DNA of 64,000 nt from an uncultured Lachnospiraceae bacterium. GTDB lineage: Bacteria; Bacillota; Clostridia; Lachnospirales; Lachnospiraceae. Location of the stretch: positions 50,168 to 114,167 of the forward strand of contig CAJTUC010000008.1 of assembly GCA_910579395.1 (NCBI GenBank), given 5' to 3'. Below are positions 46,142 through 54,740 of this stretch, piece by piece. Under the pieces are notes generated by a model. The model did not search any database, was not told where the DNA came from, and saw only the letters and a list, made by a program, of their open reading frames with translations. Position numbers and translations under genes: made by a program. How positions within the stretch are numbered: position 1 is the first letter of the stretch; every line of letters begins with the position of its first letter.

Positions 46142-46243
46142 GGGTGAGAAGAAGTTCTAATGCGCCTGAAGAACGTCGTATAAGAACTTCTGCGGTTTGT
46201 TTCACAAATCTTTCTCACCCGAAAGAATCGTAGATGCGATTCT
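46142..46243 (+). ncRNA. Structured leader element, copy 4 (three-way junction plus hairpin)
   Basis: Outer stem GGGTGAGAA (46142-46150) with TTCTCACCC (46212-46220), 9 bp. Inside, GAAGTTCT (46151-46158) pairs with AGAACTTC (46183-46190), and GGTTTGT (46194-46200) with ACAAATC (46204-46210). A separate hairpin AGAATCG (46224-46230) with CGATTCT (46237-46243) follows. The plan equals that at 33538-33643, and both share CTGAARAACG in the loop of the first inner hairpin. The next ATG is 61 bp away. Confidence 0.7.
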
Positions 46244-46303
46244 TCCTGAGGATTTGGAAAAGAGACGCTTTTTTGATAAATTTGTATAAAGGAGAATAAG
46301 GAG

Positions 46304-47020
46304 ATGGCCTGGTGTCCGAATTGTAAGAATGAATATGTGGAAGGGATTAAAGTCTGTGCGGACTGTGGCGCAAAGCTAGTGGAGAGTCTGGAAGGGATTT
46401 CTGAGGAATTTTCACAGATATCCTCGGAAGAATATGCGGAAGTTTCAGAAGAAACGGAAATAGAGGCTGCGGAAGGGATGAAAGCGATAGAAGATATGAC
46501 GCCGGAAGAACTCGCAGAAGCTGCGGCAGCAAAAGAACGCAGTACATGGCGCAGACAGTATCAGAACAGCGCACAGAAGGCGGAGGACAATAGGTCTTCG
46601 GCATACACTTTGCTGGTTATCGGCGTACTTGGATTGATTGCGGTGAGTCTCGTGCTGGCTGGTGTAATTCCGCTGTATCAGAATGCGGGCGTGACGAAGT
46701 ATTTTGTCTGCGGCGTTATGGGAGCCATGTTCATTATCTTTTTGATTCTTGGTGTGATATCGATGAAAAATTTTAAAACACTATCAGCAGATGCAGAGTC
46801 AGAAAACGCGCTTGTGGAGCAGATGCGGAAATGGTGTGAAGAAAATTTGGGTGCCAAACAGATTGACGAAGGCCTTTTCGAGGGCGAAGAATTATCCGAA
46901 GAACAGAAATATTTTATGCGCACGGATAAAATAAAGCAGAAGATAGAAAGCAAATTTATGAATCTGGACGAGGCTTTTCTGGATCATTTTATAGATGAAT
47001 ATTATCAGGAAATATATTGA
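46304..47020 (+). CDS. Zinc-ribbon protein with two membrane segments, function unknown
   Basis: A 238-residue protein. The N-terminus is a zinc ribbon (CPNCKNEYVEGIKVCADCGAKL, Cys pairs 18 residues apart), followed by an acidic stretch (about 30-75), two hydrophobic segments (about 103-125 and 132-152) and an acidic soluble C-terminus. This type is common in Clostridia, but no activity is known to me. Ribosome site AAGGAG about 10 nt upstream. It follows the leader element copy 4. Confidence 0.75.
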   Translation: MAWCPNCKNEYVEGIKVCADCGAKLVESLEGISEEFSQISSEEYAEVSEETEIEAAEGMKAIEDMTPEELAEAAAAKERSTWRRQYQNSAQKAEDNRSSAYTLLVIGVLGLIAVSLVLAGVIPLYQNAGVTKYFVCGVMGAMFIIFLILGVISMKNFKTLSADAESENALVEQMRKWCEENLGAKQIDEGLFEGEELSEEQKYFMRTDKIKQKIESKFMNLDEAFLDHFIDEYYQEIY

Positions 47021-47065
47021 CCAACAGAGTCAATACCGCCGGTCTGTAATTTGGGTGGACAAACG

Positions 47066-47545
47066 ATGAAAATAACGGTTATAGCAGTTGGAAAAATAAA
47101 AGAAAAATACTATCGCGATGCGTTGACGGAATATGCAAAACGTCTCAGCCGCTATTGCAAACTGGAAATCGTTGAAGTAGAGGATGAGAAAACGCCGGAC
47201 AGGGCTTCGGAGGCGGAAGAAGATCAGATTCGGGAAAAAGAAGCGGAGCGCGTTCTAAAATATGTGAAGGATAACGCTTATGTGATAACGCTGGAAATCA
47301 TGGGCCGGATGATCGATTCCGAGGAATTCGCTGAAAAAATTGAAAAACTCGGCGTGCAGGGCGCCAGCCATATACAGTTCATTATCGGCGGTTCACTTGG
47401 CCTGCATGGAAAGGTGTGCAGACGTGCCAATATGGCGGTCAGCTTTTCCAAAATGACATTTCCTCATCAGCTGATGCGTGTCATTCTGCTGGAGCAGATT
47501 TACCGGGGTTATCGGATCATTTGTGGAGAACCATATCACAAGTAA
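47066..47545 (+). CDS. rlmH: 23S rRNA pseudouridine-1915 N3-methyltransferase RlmH
   Basis: SPOUT-class methyltransferase that modifies 23S rRNA helix 69. With the start at ATG 47066 it is 159 residues, the normal size; the frame opens five codons earlier at a TTG. Signatures: MKITVIAVGKIKEKYYRDA at the start, FIIGGSLGLHGKV, and MTFPHQLMRVILLEQIYRGY ending in GEPYHK. The ribosome site is weak (GGGTGG). It lies 46 bp after the zinc-ribbon gene and may be co-transcribed. Confidence 0.95.
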   Translation: MKITVIAVGKIKEKYYRDALTEYAKRLSRYCKLEIVEVEDEKTPDRASEAEEDQIREKEAERVLKYVKDNAYVITLEIMGRMIDSEEFAEKIEKLGVQGASHIQFIIGGSLGLHGKVCRRANMAVSFSKMTFPHQLMRVILLEQIYRGYRIICGEPYHK

Positions 47546-47598
47546 GGGTAATTAGTTTTAGATCATAAATCATAAAGGGAAATCCACAGGAGGGATGT

Positions 47599-48846
47599 AT
47601 GCGCCTTACAGCGCGCAGCACGCCTTTTGCCAAAGAAGATTGTATGCTGTACTATATTGTCAATGCGGACGGCATGAAAGGCCTGGGCACAGCAGTCCCT
47701 GATGGAAAAGATTTTGATGTTTTTGATCATTTTTTGATTGTTGAAAAGAAAGAAGATTGCAAGTCGATGAGTAGCAAAATGTACATTCATTGGATTTTTG
47801 CGGCGTTGTTCGTGACCGGACTGTCTTTGTGCAACGGCTGTGGCGATATGCGGGACGGGGAAAATATGCAGCCGACTGTTGAAATACAGGAGAATAAAGA
47901 GATGGCGCCGGCTGTCGAGTTACAGGAGAGCGAAGAGACCGCATCAGCCTTCGAAATGCCGGAAGCGTCTCTGGAAGAAGGAAAACGTTATGAAATAGCC
48001 GTCAAGGAAATCAGCATCATGGATGATCCCATGGCGGGAACAATACATAAAATACCAAAAGAAGAAAATGGTATCTTGGAGATATATGCCGGCAGAGATG
48101 TGATAACTATTGATAAGATGATGACAGCGCAGGTATCGCCGCAGGAAATTTTAAAAGGAAATCCGGTCATCTATGACCGGTTCAGAGTCGATGGATGGGT
48201 CTTCGAATGGCTGATTTCCGATTATTATGATGAAGACAACTGGTTTGCGGAAGACGGCATACTGGTAATATCGCGTGAAGGCAGTGCGGAAGATGCGCAG
48301 GTTATCCATGTGACGGCAGAGGGCGGATATGCGACATGGGTTTCGGCAGAAAACAAATTTGAATATGTGGATGTGAATTTTGATGGCCTTTCGGACTTAC
48401 TGATTTGTACGGGGCATCATGGCAATCAGGGAGCACTGACTTATTATTGCTTTTTACAGACGGAGAATGGGTTTGTGGAAGCACCGAGTTTTACGGATAT
48501 TCCCAATCCTGCAGTCGATGCGGAGAATCAGCTGATACTCAGCCAATGGCGCAATAGTGCGGCTTCGCACAGTTGGGCGGAGTATAAGTGCCAGAACAAC
48601 ACCTATGTCAGGTACAGGGTGTTGTGCGAAGATGTAGACTTCAGCGGTATGAACAACGGCGGTGAAGAGGTATGGGTATGGACTGTAAACGACGAGGAAG
48701 TCACGAGGAGCGATGAATTCTCTGAGGAAGAAATCGCAGAGTTTTTGTACGGCGAAAACAGTGAATGGAAACTTGCGGATGACCGATGGCGGATTTTATA
48801 TAACGATGGCTTGACGGTGGATTATAGTATCTATAGTTCGCCCTGA
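47599..48846 (+). CDS. Putative lipoprotein-like protein with extra N-terminal segment
   Basis: A 415-residue frame whose start at 47599 has AGGAGGG 4-5 nt upstream. Residues 1-56 look soluble (RLTARSTPFAKEDCMLYYIV). Then at 57 a new Met begins a signal-peptide-like stretch (MSSKMYIHWIFAALFVTGLSL) followed by CNGCGDM, which resembles a lipoprotein start. The exported part has a Glu-rich linker and a beta-rich domain with a Ca-binding-like loop (DVNFDGLSDLLICTG). Either the true start is the ATG at about 47767, or a leading segment was fused in front. Function unknown; no catalytic motif. Confidence 0.6.
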   Translation: MRLTARSTPFAKEDCMLYYIVNADGMKGLGTAVPDGKDFDVFDHFLIVEKKEDCKSMSSKMYIHWIFAALFVTGLSLCNGCGDMRDGENMQPTVEIQENKEMAPAVELQESEETASAFEMPEASLEEGKRYEIAVKEISIMDDPMAGTIHKIPKEENGILEIYAGRDVITIDKMMTAQVSPQEILKGNPVIYDRFRVDGWVFEWLISDYYDEDNWFAEDGILVISREGSAEDAQVIHVTAEGGYATWVSAENKFEYVDVNFDGLSDLLICTGHHGNQGALTYYCFLQTENGFVEAPSFTDIPNPAVDAENQLILSQWRNSAASHSWAEYKCQNNTYVRYRVLCEDVDFSGMNNGGEEVWVWTVNDEEVTRSDEFSEEEIAEFLYGENSEWKLADDRWRILYNDGLTVDYSIYSSP

Positions 48847-48926
48847 CAGACTTTGCCTGTCTTTGGAGGTGTTCGTGCCGTCTGGCTGCGGCATAGAGGT
48901 TAGAAAAAAGAAAGGATGCGGATAAT

Positions 48927-50231
48927 ATGAGAATGTATGACCTGATCATGAAGAAACGGAACGGTTTTGCGCTTACTACGGAAGAAATTGATTTTATGGT
49001 AAAAGAATATACGGCCGGCAGCATTCCCGATTACCAGATGTCGGCGATGATGATGGCTGTCTATTTTCAGGGGATGACCGGGGAAGAGACGGCGGCCTTG
49101 ACAATGGCGATGGCGCACAGCGGCGATATGTTGGATCTATCAGCAATCGACGGTATCAAGGTGGATAAACATTCCACCGGCGGCGTCGGGGATAAGACTT
49201 CGATCGCGCTCACGCCAATGGTGGCGGCCTGCGGCATTAAGATTGCCAAAATGAGCGGCAGAGGGCTCGGCCATACAGGCGGGACTATCGATAAACTGGA
49301 AAGTTTTCAGGGCTTTACCACGGGAATTTCTTCGGTACAGTTCATGAAACAGGTAAACGATATCGGCATTTCGATCATGGGGCAGACGTTAGACATTGCG
49401 CCTGCGGATAAGAAGCTTTATGCGCTCCGGGATGTGACCGCGACGGTAGATAATCTGTCTCTGATTGCCAGTTCCATTATGAGCAAAAAGCTGGCTTCCG
49501 GCGCGGATGCGATTGTACTCGATGTCAAGACGGGAAGCGGCGCTTTCATGAAAAAAGAAGAAGATGCTTTTGCGCTTGCAAAAGAGATGGTCATGCTCGG
49601 AAACCATGCGGGCAGAAAGACGATTGCCGTCGTTACGGATATGGACCAGCCGCTGGGACTGGCTGTCGGGAATGCGTTGGAAGTAAAAGAAGCGATTGAG
49701 ACTTTACAGGGAAAAGGGCCGCAGGATTTTGTGAAACTGTGTATGACGCTGGGGGCACAGATGCTCATTGCAGGCGGCAGGGCAGAAAACGAAGCGCAGG
49801 CGGAAGCAATGCTTGCGGGCGTTATTGAGGACGGCTCGGCGCTTGGGAAGCTGGCGGAGTTTGTAAAGGCACAGGGCGGCGATGCGGCGGCCGTTTATGA
49901 TACTTCCTTACTGCCGAAAGCTTCTATTGTGGAAGAAATTCTGTCCGAAGAAGAAGGGTATCTTGAGAAGCTTGTCTGTGACGAAGTCGGAATCTGTGCC
50001 TTGCTTCTTGGCGGCGGCCGGGAGACGAAAGAGAGCGAAATCGACTTATCGGTCGGTCTTGTACTCCATAAAAAAGCCGGAGACTATGTAAAAAAAGGGG
50101 AATCGCTTGCATCCATTCATGCAAACGATGCAGGAAAACTTGCAGCCGCGAAGGAACGTTTCCTGAAAGCCTGTTTTTTTGGAGAAAGCAAACCGGTGCA
50201 GAGCAGTTTTATCAGGGGAATTGTCCGCTGA
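48927..50231 (+). CDS. pdp: Pyrimidine-nucleoside phosphorylase
   Basis: Splits uridine and thymidine to base and (deoxy)ribose-1-phosphate for salvage. The 434-residue protein carries the family signature KMSGRGLGHTGGTIDKLES and phosphate-binding KHSTGGVGDKTS, with DVKTGSGAFMKKEEDA and a C-terminal barrel-sandwich domain (GLVLHKKAGDYVKKGESLASIHAN). The double Met start MRMYDLIMKKRNG fits the family. GAAAGGA lies upstream. The gene opens the sporulation/ribosome cluster that follows, but may be a separate unit. Confidence 0.95.
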   Translation: MRMYDLIMKKRNGFALTTEEIDFMVKEYTAGSIPDYQMSAMMMAVYFQGMTGEETAALTMAMAHSGDMLDLSAIDGIKVDKHSTGGVGDKTSIALTPMVAACGIKIAKMSGRGLGHTGGTIDKLESFQGFTTGISSVQFMKQVNDIGISIMGQTLDIAPADKKLYALRDVTATVDNLSLIASSIMSKKLASGADAIVLDVKTGSGAFMKKEEDAFALAKEMVMLGNHAGRKTIAVVTDMDQPLGLAVGNALEVKEAIETLQGKGPQDFVKLCMTLGAQMLIAGGRAENEAQAEAMLAGVIEDGSALGKLAEFVKAQGGDAAAVYDTSLLPKASIVEEILSEEEGYLEKLVCDEVGICALLLGGGRETKESEIDLSVGLVLHKKAGDYVKKGESLASIHANDAGKLAAAKERFLKACFFGESKPVQSSFIRGIVR

Positions 50232-50267
50232 GCGCATAAAAGTTCGATTCCGTTCATATAGTTTATT

Positions 50268-50555
50268 ATGAGAAAAACGATAAAACCCTCTTTATCCAGA
50301 CAAAAAGAAATCATCGTAGAATCCCTGAAACTCCCAAAGGATTCCATGCTGGGAGATTCCATCGTGACTGTGACCGGAAACCGTGAAGCGTTTATTGAAA
50401 ATTATAAGGGGATTCTGGAATATACGAAAGAGTCCATCGTTTTGCAGGGAAAGAACTGCAGGATCAGTTTTCAGGGGAAAAAACTGTCGATTGACTATTA
50501 CACCAATGAAGATATGAAAATAGGAGGCAGCATAGAGTGTGTCCGCTATTTTTAG
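50268..50555 (+). CDS. yqfC: Sporulation protein YqfC (YabP/YqfC family)
   Basis: A 95-residue protein of the YabP/YqfC family, expressed in the mother cell during spore formation in Bacillus. It shows LPKDSMLGDSIVTVTGNREAF near the start and YYTNEDMKIGGSIECVRYF at the end. Here it lies immediately before yqfD, the usual partner. No clear ribosome site can be seen in the 36 bp after pdp, so it may be translated poorly or by coupling. The biochemical role is not known. Confidence 0.9.
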   Translation: MRKTIKPSLSRQKEIIVESLKLPKDSMLGDSIVTVTGNREAFIENYKGILEYTKESIVLQGKNCRISFQGKKLSIDYYTNEDMKIGGSIECVRYF

Positions 50556-50604
50556 GGAAGGCTCTATGCGGCCCGAACAGGCTGAATAAGAATGGAGGAT
50601 GCCG

Positions 50605-51879
50605 ATGCTTCATTGGATACAATACATAAAAGGATATGTTTCTATCAAGGTATGGGGCTATTCCACGGAAAGATTCTTGAATTTATGTGGTAATCACGAT
50701 ATTCTGGTCTGGGACATTGAAAACCACGGCGACTATTATACAATGAAGGTCAGCGTCAAAGGTTTTTTCGAACTGAAGAGCCTTCTTAGAAAGACCGGAA
50801 CGAGGGCATCCGTCTTACGAAGATATGGACTGCCTTTTTTTGTGCCTAAAATGAGAAAAAGAAAAATATTTGTGATCGGCCTGCTGGTCTGTCTGCTTTT
50901 CTGGATATTTACGGGATTTTACATATGGGATATCAAAATAGAGGGAAATTATTCGCTGACGGAAGATGTGCTGATGGATTATCTGGATTCACAGGGCGTC
51001 CATACGGCGATGAAAAAGAAAGATTTGCAGATAGAAGAATTAGAAATGCAGCTTCGGGAAGAATATGATATAATTACCTGGGCATCTCTGCGGGTAGACG
51101 GAACGACGCTGGTCATTCAGATTCGGGAAAATGAACTGCCAAATAATGACTATAGTGGTCAAACAGAAACGGATGCAGCTGAACCGGAAAATGATGCGGG
51201 GAGCGGAAAGGACATCGTCGCCGCCAAAGACGGCGTCATTGTTTATATGATCACAAGAAAAGGGGTTCCGCAGGTCGCAGTGGGTGATACGGTAGAAAAG
51301 GGGCAGATTCTTGTGAGCGGCGCCGTGCCTGTCTATAATGAAGATGCGACGGTGCGGAGATACCAGTACTATGAGGCGGATGCGGATATCATGATTACCT
51401 ATGAAAAGTCCATTTCCGTGCAGCGTCAGACCGCCTGGCAGGAAAAAGAGTATTCCGGTCGGGAAAAGAAGATTCTGCTGCTCGGCTTTCAGGATAAGGA
51501 ATGGAATCTTTCGGCCGGAAAAGTGGGTTATGAGACATATGATGTTTCCGGGGAAAAGAAACAGGTACAGCTCCTTGATCATTTATTTCTCCCTGTTTTT
51601 TATGGTGTAAAGTATGCCAGAGAATACAGTTATGTGCCCAAAACGCATACGGAAGAAGAGATGCAGCAGATCATGGAAGAGGAATGGAATAAAATATTAC
51701 AGACTTTAGATGAAAAAGGGGTACAAATTATAGAAAAAAATGTTACAATAAATAAAAATAGGGAATTCTGGGTTTTAAATGCCCGTATGCAGTTGATGGA
51801 GGAAGCAATACAGACGGTGCCGAATACGACCGAGCAGGTCCCTGTTACGGAAAGCGAAGAAGAGGTATTGACAGAATAG
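50605..51879 (+). CDS. yqfD: Sporulation protein YqfD
   Basis: A 424-residue sporulation membrane protein. The N-terminus (about 1-85) is a small soluble domain (GYVSIKVWGYSTERFLNLC), followed by one membrane segment (about 90-112) and a large extracytoplasmic beta region (IEGNYSLTEDVLMDYL, ITWASLRVDGTTLVIQIREN). ATG 50605 is 6 nt after GGAGG; the ATG at 50599 directly abuts the site and is less likely. yqfC, yqfD and phoH follow the usual clostridial order. Confidence 0.92.
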   Translation: MLHWIQYIKGYVSIKVWGYSTERFLNLCGNHDILVWDIENHGDYYTMKVSVKGFFELKSLLRKTGTRASVLRRYGLPFFVPKMRKRKIFVIGLLVCLLFWIFTGFYIWDIKIEGNYSLTEDVLMDYLDSQGVHTAMKKKDLQIEELEMQLREEYDIITWASLRVDGTTLVIQIRENELPNNDYSGQTETDAAEPENDAGSGKDIVAAKDGVIVYMITRKGVPQVAVGDTVEKGQILVSGAVPVYNEDATVRRYQYYEADADIMITYEKSISVQRQTAWQEKEYSGREKKILLLGFQDKEWNLSAGKVGYETYDVSGEKKQVQLLDHLFLPVFYGVKYAREYSYVPKTHTEEEMQQIMEEEWNKILQTLDEKGVQIIEKNVTINKNREFWVLNARMQLMEEAIQTVPNTTEQVPVTESEEEVLTE

Positions 51880-51882
51880 CCT

Positions 51883-52905
51883 ATGGATGAATTTACGACC
51901 AGAATGGATGTTCCGATGGAACATATGCAGAATCTTTTCGGAGAATATGATGCTTATATCAAGAAGCTTGAAAAGGATTTTCATGTCACAATTGTTAATC
52001 GGGACGGTGCAGTGAAGATCAGCGGCCGGCGGACAGATGTGGAGAAGGCCGCGGGTACGATAAAGGAACTTGTCCTTTTATCGGAAAGAGGGACGGTTTT
52101 ACAGGAACAGAATATTGATTATGCGATAGAACTCGGCAAGGAGAACAAAGAAGAGATGCTTCTGACCATCGATGATGACTGTATCTGTCATACGATGAGC
52201 GGAAAGCCTGTTAAGCCAAAGACACTTGGGCAGAAACAATATGTGGATGCGATTCGGAACAATATGATCGTATTCGGGCTGGGCCCTGCGGGAACGGGCA
52301 AGACATATCTTGCAATGGCAATGGCGATCACTGCCTTTAAGAATAACGAAGTGAGCCGCATCATTTTGACGAGACCGGCCATTGAGGCAGGCGAGAAACT
52401 TGGTTTTCTTCCGGGAGACTTGCAGAGCAAGGTAGACCCGTATCTTCGTCCGTTGTATGATGCACTTTATCAGATTATGGGCGCAGACAGTTTTACAAAA
52501 AATATGGAAAAAGGACTGATTGAAGTCGCGCCGCTCGCTTATATGCGTGGACGGACATTGGATAACGCTTATATTATTCTGGATGAGGCGCAGAATACGA
52601 CACCGGCACAGATGAAGATGTTCTTAACGAGAATCGGCTTCGGTTCCAAGGTTGTGATCACGGGCGATGCATCTCAGAAAGATCTGGCGCCTGATGCGAA
52701 ATCGGGGTTGGATGTTGCGGCGAAGGTTCTGGCTAAAATTGAGGATATTGCTTTCTGTAATTTGACGAGTAAAGACGTTGTGCGGCATCCGCTTGTCCAG
52801 AAAATTGTCAAGGCCTATGAAAACTATGAGGCAAAAGAAAGCAACTACTACAAGAATTACGATAAGAAGCGGCGAGGCAGGAATTTTGAACATGGAAGAA
52901 AATAA
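51883..52905 (+). CDS. phoH: PhoH-family ATPase
   Basis: A 340-residue P-loop ATPase. An N-terminal KH-like segment (about 10-70) suggests RNA binding. The ATPase domain has Walker A GLGPAGTGKTYLAMAMA (K140), ILTRPAIEAGEKLGFLPG, Walker B YIILDEAQNTTPAQMKMFL and VITGDASQKDL. The gene commonly neighbours ybeY and is thought to assist RNA or ribosome processes. It begins 3 bp after yqfD and its ribosome site is poor, suggesting translational coupling. Its last 14 bp overlap the next gene. Confidence 0.93.
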   Translation: MDEFTTRMDVPMEHMQNLFGEYDAYIKKLEKDFHVTIVNRDGAVKISGRRTDVEKAAGTIKELVLLSERGTVLQEQNIDYAIELGKENKEEMLLTIDDDCICHTMSGKPVKPKTLGQKQYVDAIRNNMIVFGLGPAGTGKTYLAMAMAITAFKNNEVSRIILTRPAIEAGEKLGFLPGDLQSKVDPYLRPLYDALYQIMGADSFTKNMEKGLIEVAPLAYMRGRTLDNAYIILDEAQNTTPAQMKMFLTRIGFGSKVVITGDASQKDLAPDAKSGLDVAAKVLAKIEDIAFCNLTSKDVVRHPLVQKIVKAYENYEAKESNYYKNYDKKRRGRNFEHGRK

Positions 52906-54217
52906 GGAAATAAATCAGGAATTGAATAAAGAAACGAATCAGGAAATAAAAAAAGTAATCTTAGGTGATATGGAAATAGCGGAGAATTCGGAAGACGCGA
53001 TGAAGAAAGATGATGAAGAGTACGAAAGAAAGCAAAAAATAATAAAGCGGCTGCATTTTTTCATGATGTTTCTTTTATCGGGCGTGATTGCAGGTACTGG
53101 GTCTTTCCTGTATGGACATAGTGCAGAAGAAATCATCTGTAATACGGTTATGGTGATGCTTGGGACAGGCATGGTAATCTTCGCGCTTTTATTCAGCGAG
53201 GTAAACGACTTGTATTTTTATGCGAATCAGGGCAAATATGGAAAGTTCGTTCTTTTTTATGTGGCGTCGCTTGCGGTGTCTTTAGTCTTTCCGTTGCTTC
53301 CCGTTTCCTGTTGGCCCTTTCTGGTCGTATTCATTATTTTAGGGTTGTTCAGCAACAGCATTACCGGTCTGACTGCCGGGAGTGTCTGCCTGATGCTGCC
53401 GATCATGCTGGGGAGCGCCGGGAGCAGCCGGGAGTTCATGCTCTATTTTTTCAGCGGCCTGGTAGGGATTCTTGTATTCAGCAGACTGGACGAAGACTTT
53501 AAGGTGGGACTTCCTGTTCTGATCTCGTTGGTCTGTCTGACGATCTGTCTGTCGGTGAACATTATTCTTTTTGAGCAGGAACGGCTTTCCATTTCTCAGT
53601 TCACTTTTGTGGCGATCAATCTGATGGTGAATTTTATTCTGTTGCTGATTACACTGAAAATTTTCAACGGAAGCGTGATTCATCAGTACAGAGACAGGTA
53701 TATGGATTTGAATGATCCGGAATTTCCGCTGCTCGTTCAGTTGAAGGAATTTGATAAGGCGGAATACTATCGGGCGATACATACCGCCTATCTGGGGGAC
53801 AGGATTGCAAAGCGCCTCGGTATCAATGATGTGGTTGTCAAATCCTGTGGTTATTATCACCGAATCGGTATCTTAAGGGGAGAGAATACATGGGAAAATG
53901 TGAAAGAAATCTGTGAAGAATACCGCATTCCGGAAGATACACGGAAGGTATTGAGGGAATATCTGAACAAAGCGGGAAAGGTGGTCGCAAAGGAAACGAC
54001 AGTGTTGATGTTCGCTGACTGCATTGTTACGACCATTCTTGGAGAATTTCAGAAAAATCCGAAAGCAGAATTGGATTATAAGAAGATTATCGATAATGTA
54101 TTCAATCAGAAACTGGAGACCGGCGCACTGGCAAAGAGCGATATATCCATAGCGCAGATTCGTGAAATGAGAAAGATTTTTAAAGCGGAGCAGTTATATT
54201 ATGACTTTTTACGTTGA
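52892..54217 (+). CDS. PgpH/YqfF-position membrane protein with degenerate HD domain
   Basis: In related genomes this slot holds the 7TM-HD phosphodiesterase (PgpH/YqfF) that degrades cyclic di-AMP. This 441-residue protein has a charged Glu/Asn/Lys N-terminus, about eight hydrophobic segments (about 55-265) and a C-terminal helical domain like HD: HTAYLGDRIAKRLG (H297), YYHRIGI (H323-R324) and MFADCIV (D376). The second metal-binding aspartate of the HD pair is replaced by Arg, and the large extracellular HDED domain is missing. I therefore expect no normal phosphodiesterase activity; it may be a structural or regulatory descendant. Start ATG 52892 overlaps phoH; the frame opening at 52778 is not favoured. 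Confidence 0.75.
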   Translation: MEENKEINQELNKETNQEIKKVILGDMEIAENSEDAMKKDDEEYERKQKIIKRLHFFMMFLLSGVIAGTGSFLYGHSAEEIICNTVMVMLGTGMVIFALLFSEVNDLYFYANQGKYGKFVLFYVASLAVSLVFPLLPVSCWPFLVVFIILGLFSNSITGLTAGSVCLMLPIMLGSAGSSREFMLYFFSGLVGILVFSRLDEDFKVGLPVLISLVCLTICLSVNIILFEQERLSISQFTFVAINLMVNFILLLITLKIFNGSVIHQYRDRYMDLNDPEFPLLVQLKEFDKAEYYRAIHTAYLGDRIAKRLGINDVVVKSCGYYHRIGILRGENTWENVKEICEEYRIPEDTRKVLREYLNKAGKVVAKETTVLMFADCIVTTILGEFQKNPKAELDYKKIIDNVFNQKLETGALAKSDISIAQIREMRKIFKAEQLYYDFLR

Positions 54218-54704
54218 AAATGATACGAAGAAAGAATTTTCTTTTTCTATTGAAGAGATTTTTGAAAAGGTTGCGGATGCCGTTCTGGAGATGGAAGCCT
54301 GCCCGTATGAAGTATGTGTTAATCTGCTTTTGACGGATAACGAAGGAATCAGGTTTTACAATAAAGAATACCGCAATATCGACAAGGAGACGGATGTTCT
54401 CTCGTTTCCCAATCTGGATTTTGAACAGGCCGGTGTTTTTTCAATCACAGAAGAAGCGGAGGCTGACTGCTTTGATCTGGACAGCGGGGAATTATTGTTG
54501 GGCGATATCATTATTTCGGTGGACAGGATTGAAGAGCAGGCCGCAGCATATGGACACAGCAAACGCCGGGAATTTGCGTTCCTGACGGCTCACAGTATGT
54601 TTCATCTGTGCGGTTATGACCATATGACGGAGAAAGAAGCGGACGTTATGGAGCAGAAGCAGGAGGCGGTTCTGCAGAAACTTGGAATTGTGAGAGAAGA
54701 CTGA
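54201..54704 (+). CDS. ybeY: Endoribonuclease YbeY (rRNA maturation)
   Basis: Single-strand-specific zinc RNase involved in 16S rRNA 3'-end maturation and ribosome quality control. The 167-residue protein has LLTDNEGIRFYNKEYRNIDKE, DVLSFP and the metal motif HSMFHLCGYDH (H-x3-H-x5-H). An acidic insertion (about 75-95) makes it a little longer than the 150 or so typical. It overlaps the preceding gene by 17 bp, so translation is coupled. Confidence 0.96.
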   Translation: MTFYVENDTKKEFSFSIEEIFEKVADAVLEMEACPYEVCVNLLLTDNEGIRFYNKEYRNIDKETDVLSFPNLDFEQAGVFSITEEAEADCFDLDSGELLLGDIIISVDRIEEQAAAYGHSKRREFAFLTAHSMFHLCGYDHMTEKEADVMEQKQEAVLQKLGIVRED

Positions 54705-54740
54705 GCAGGAGCAAAGTGATAAAACAGGAAGGCAATAACA

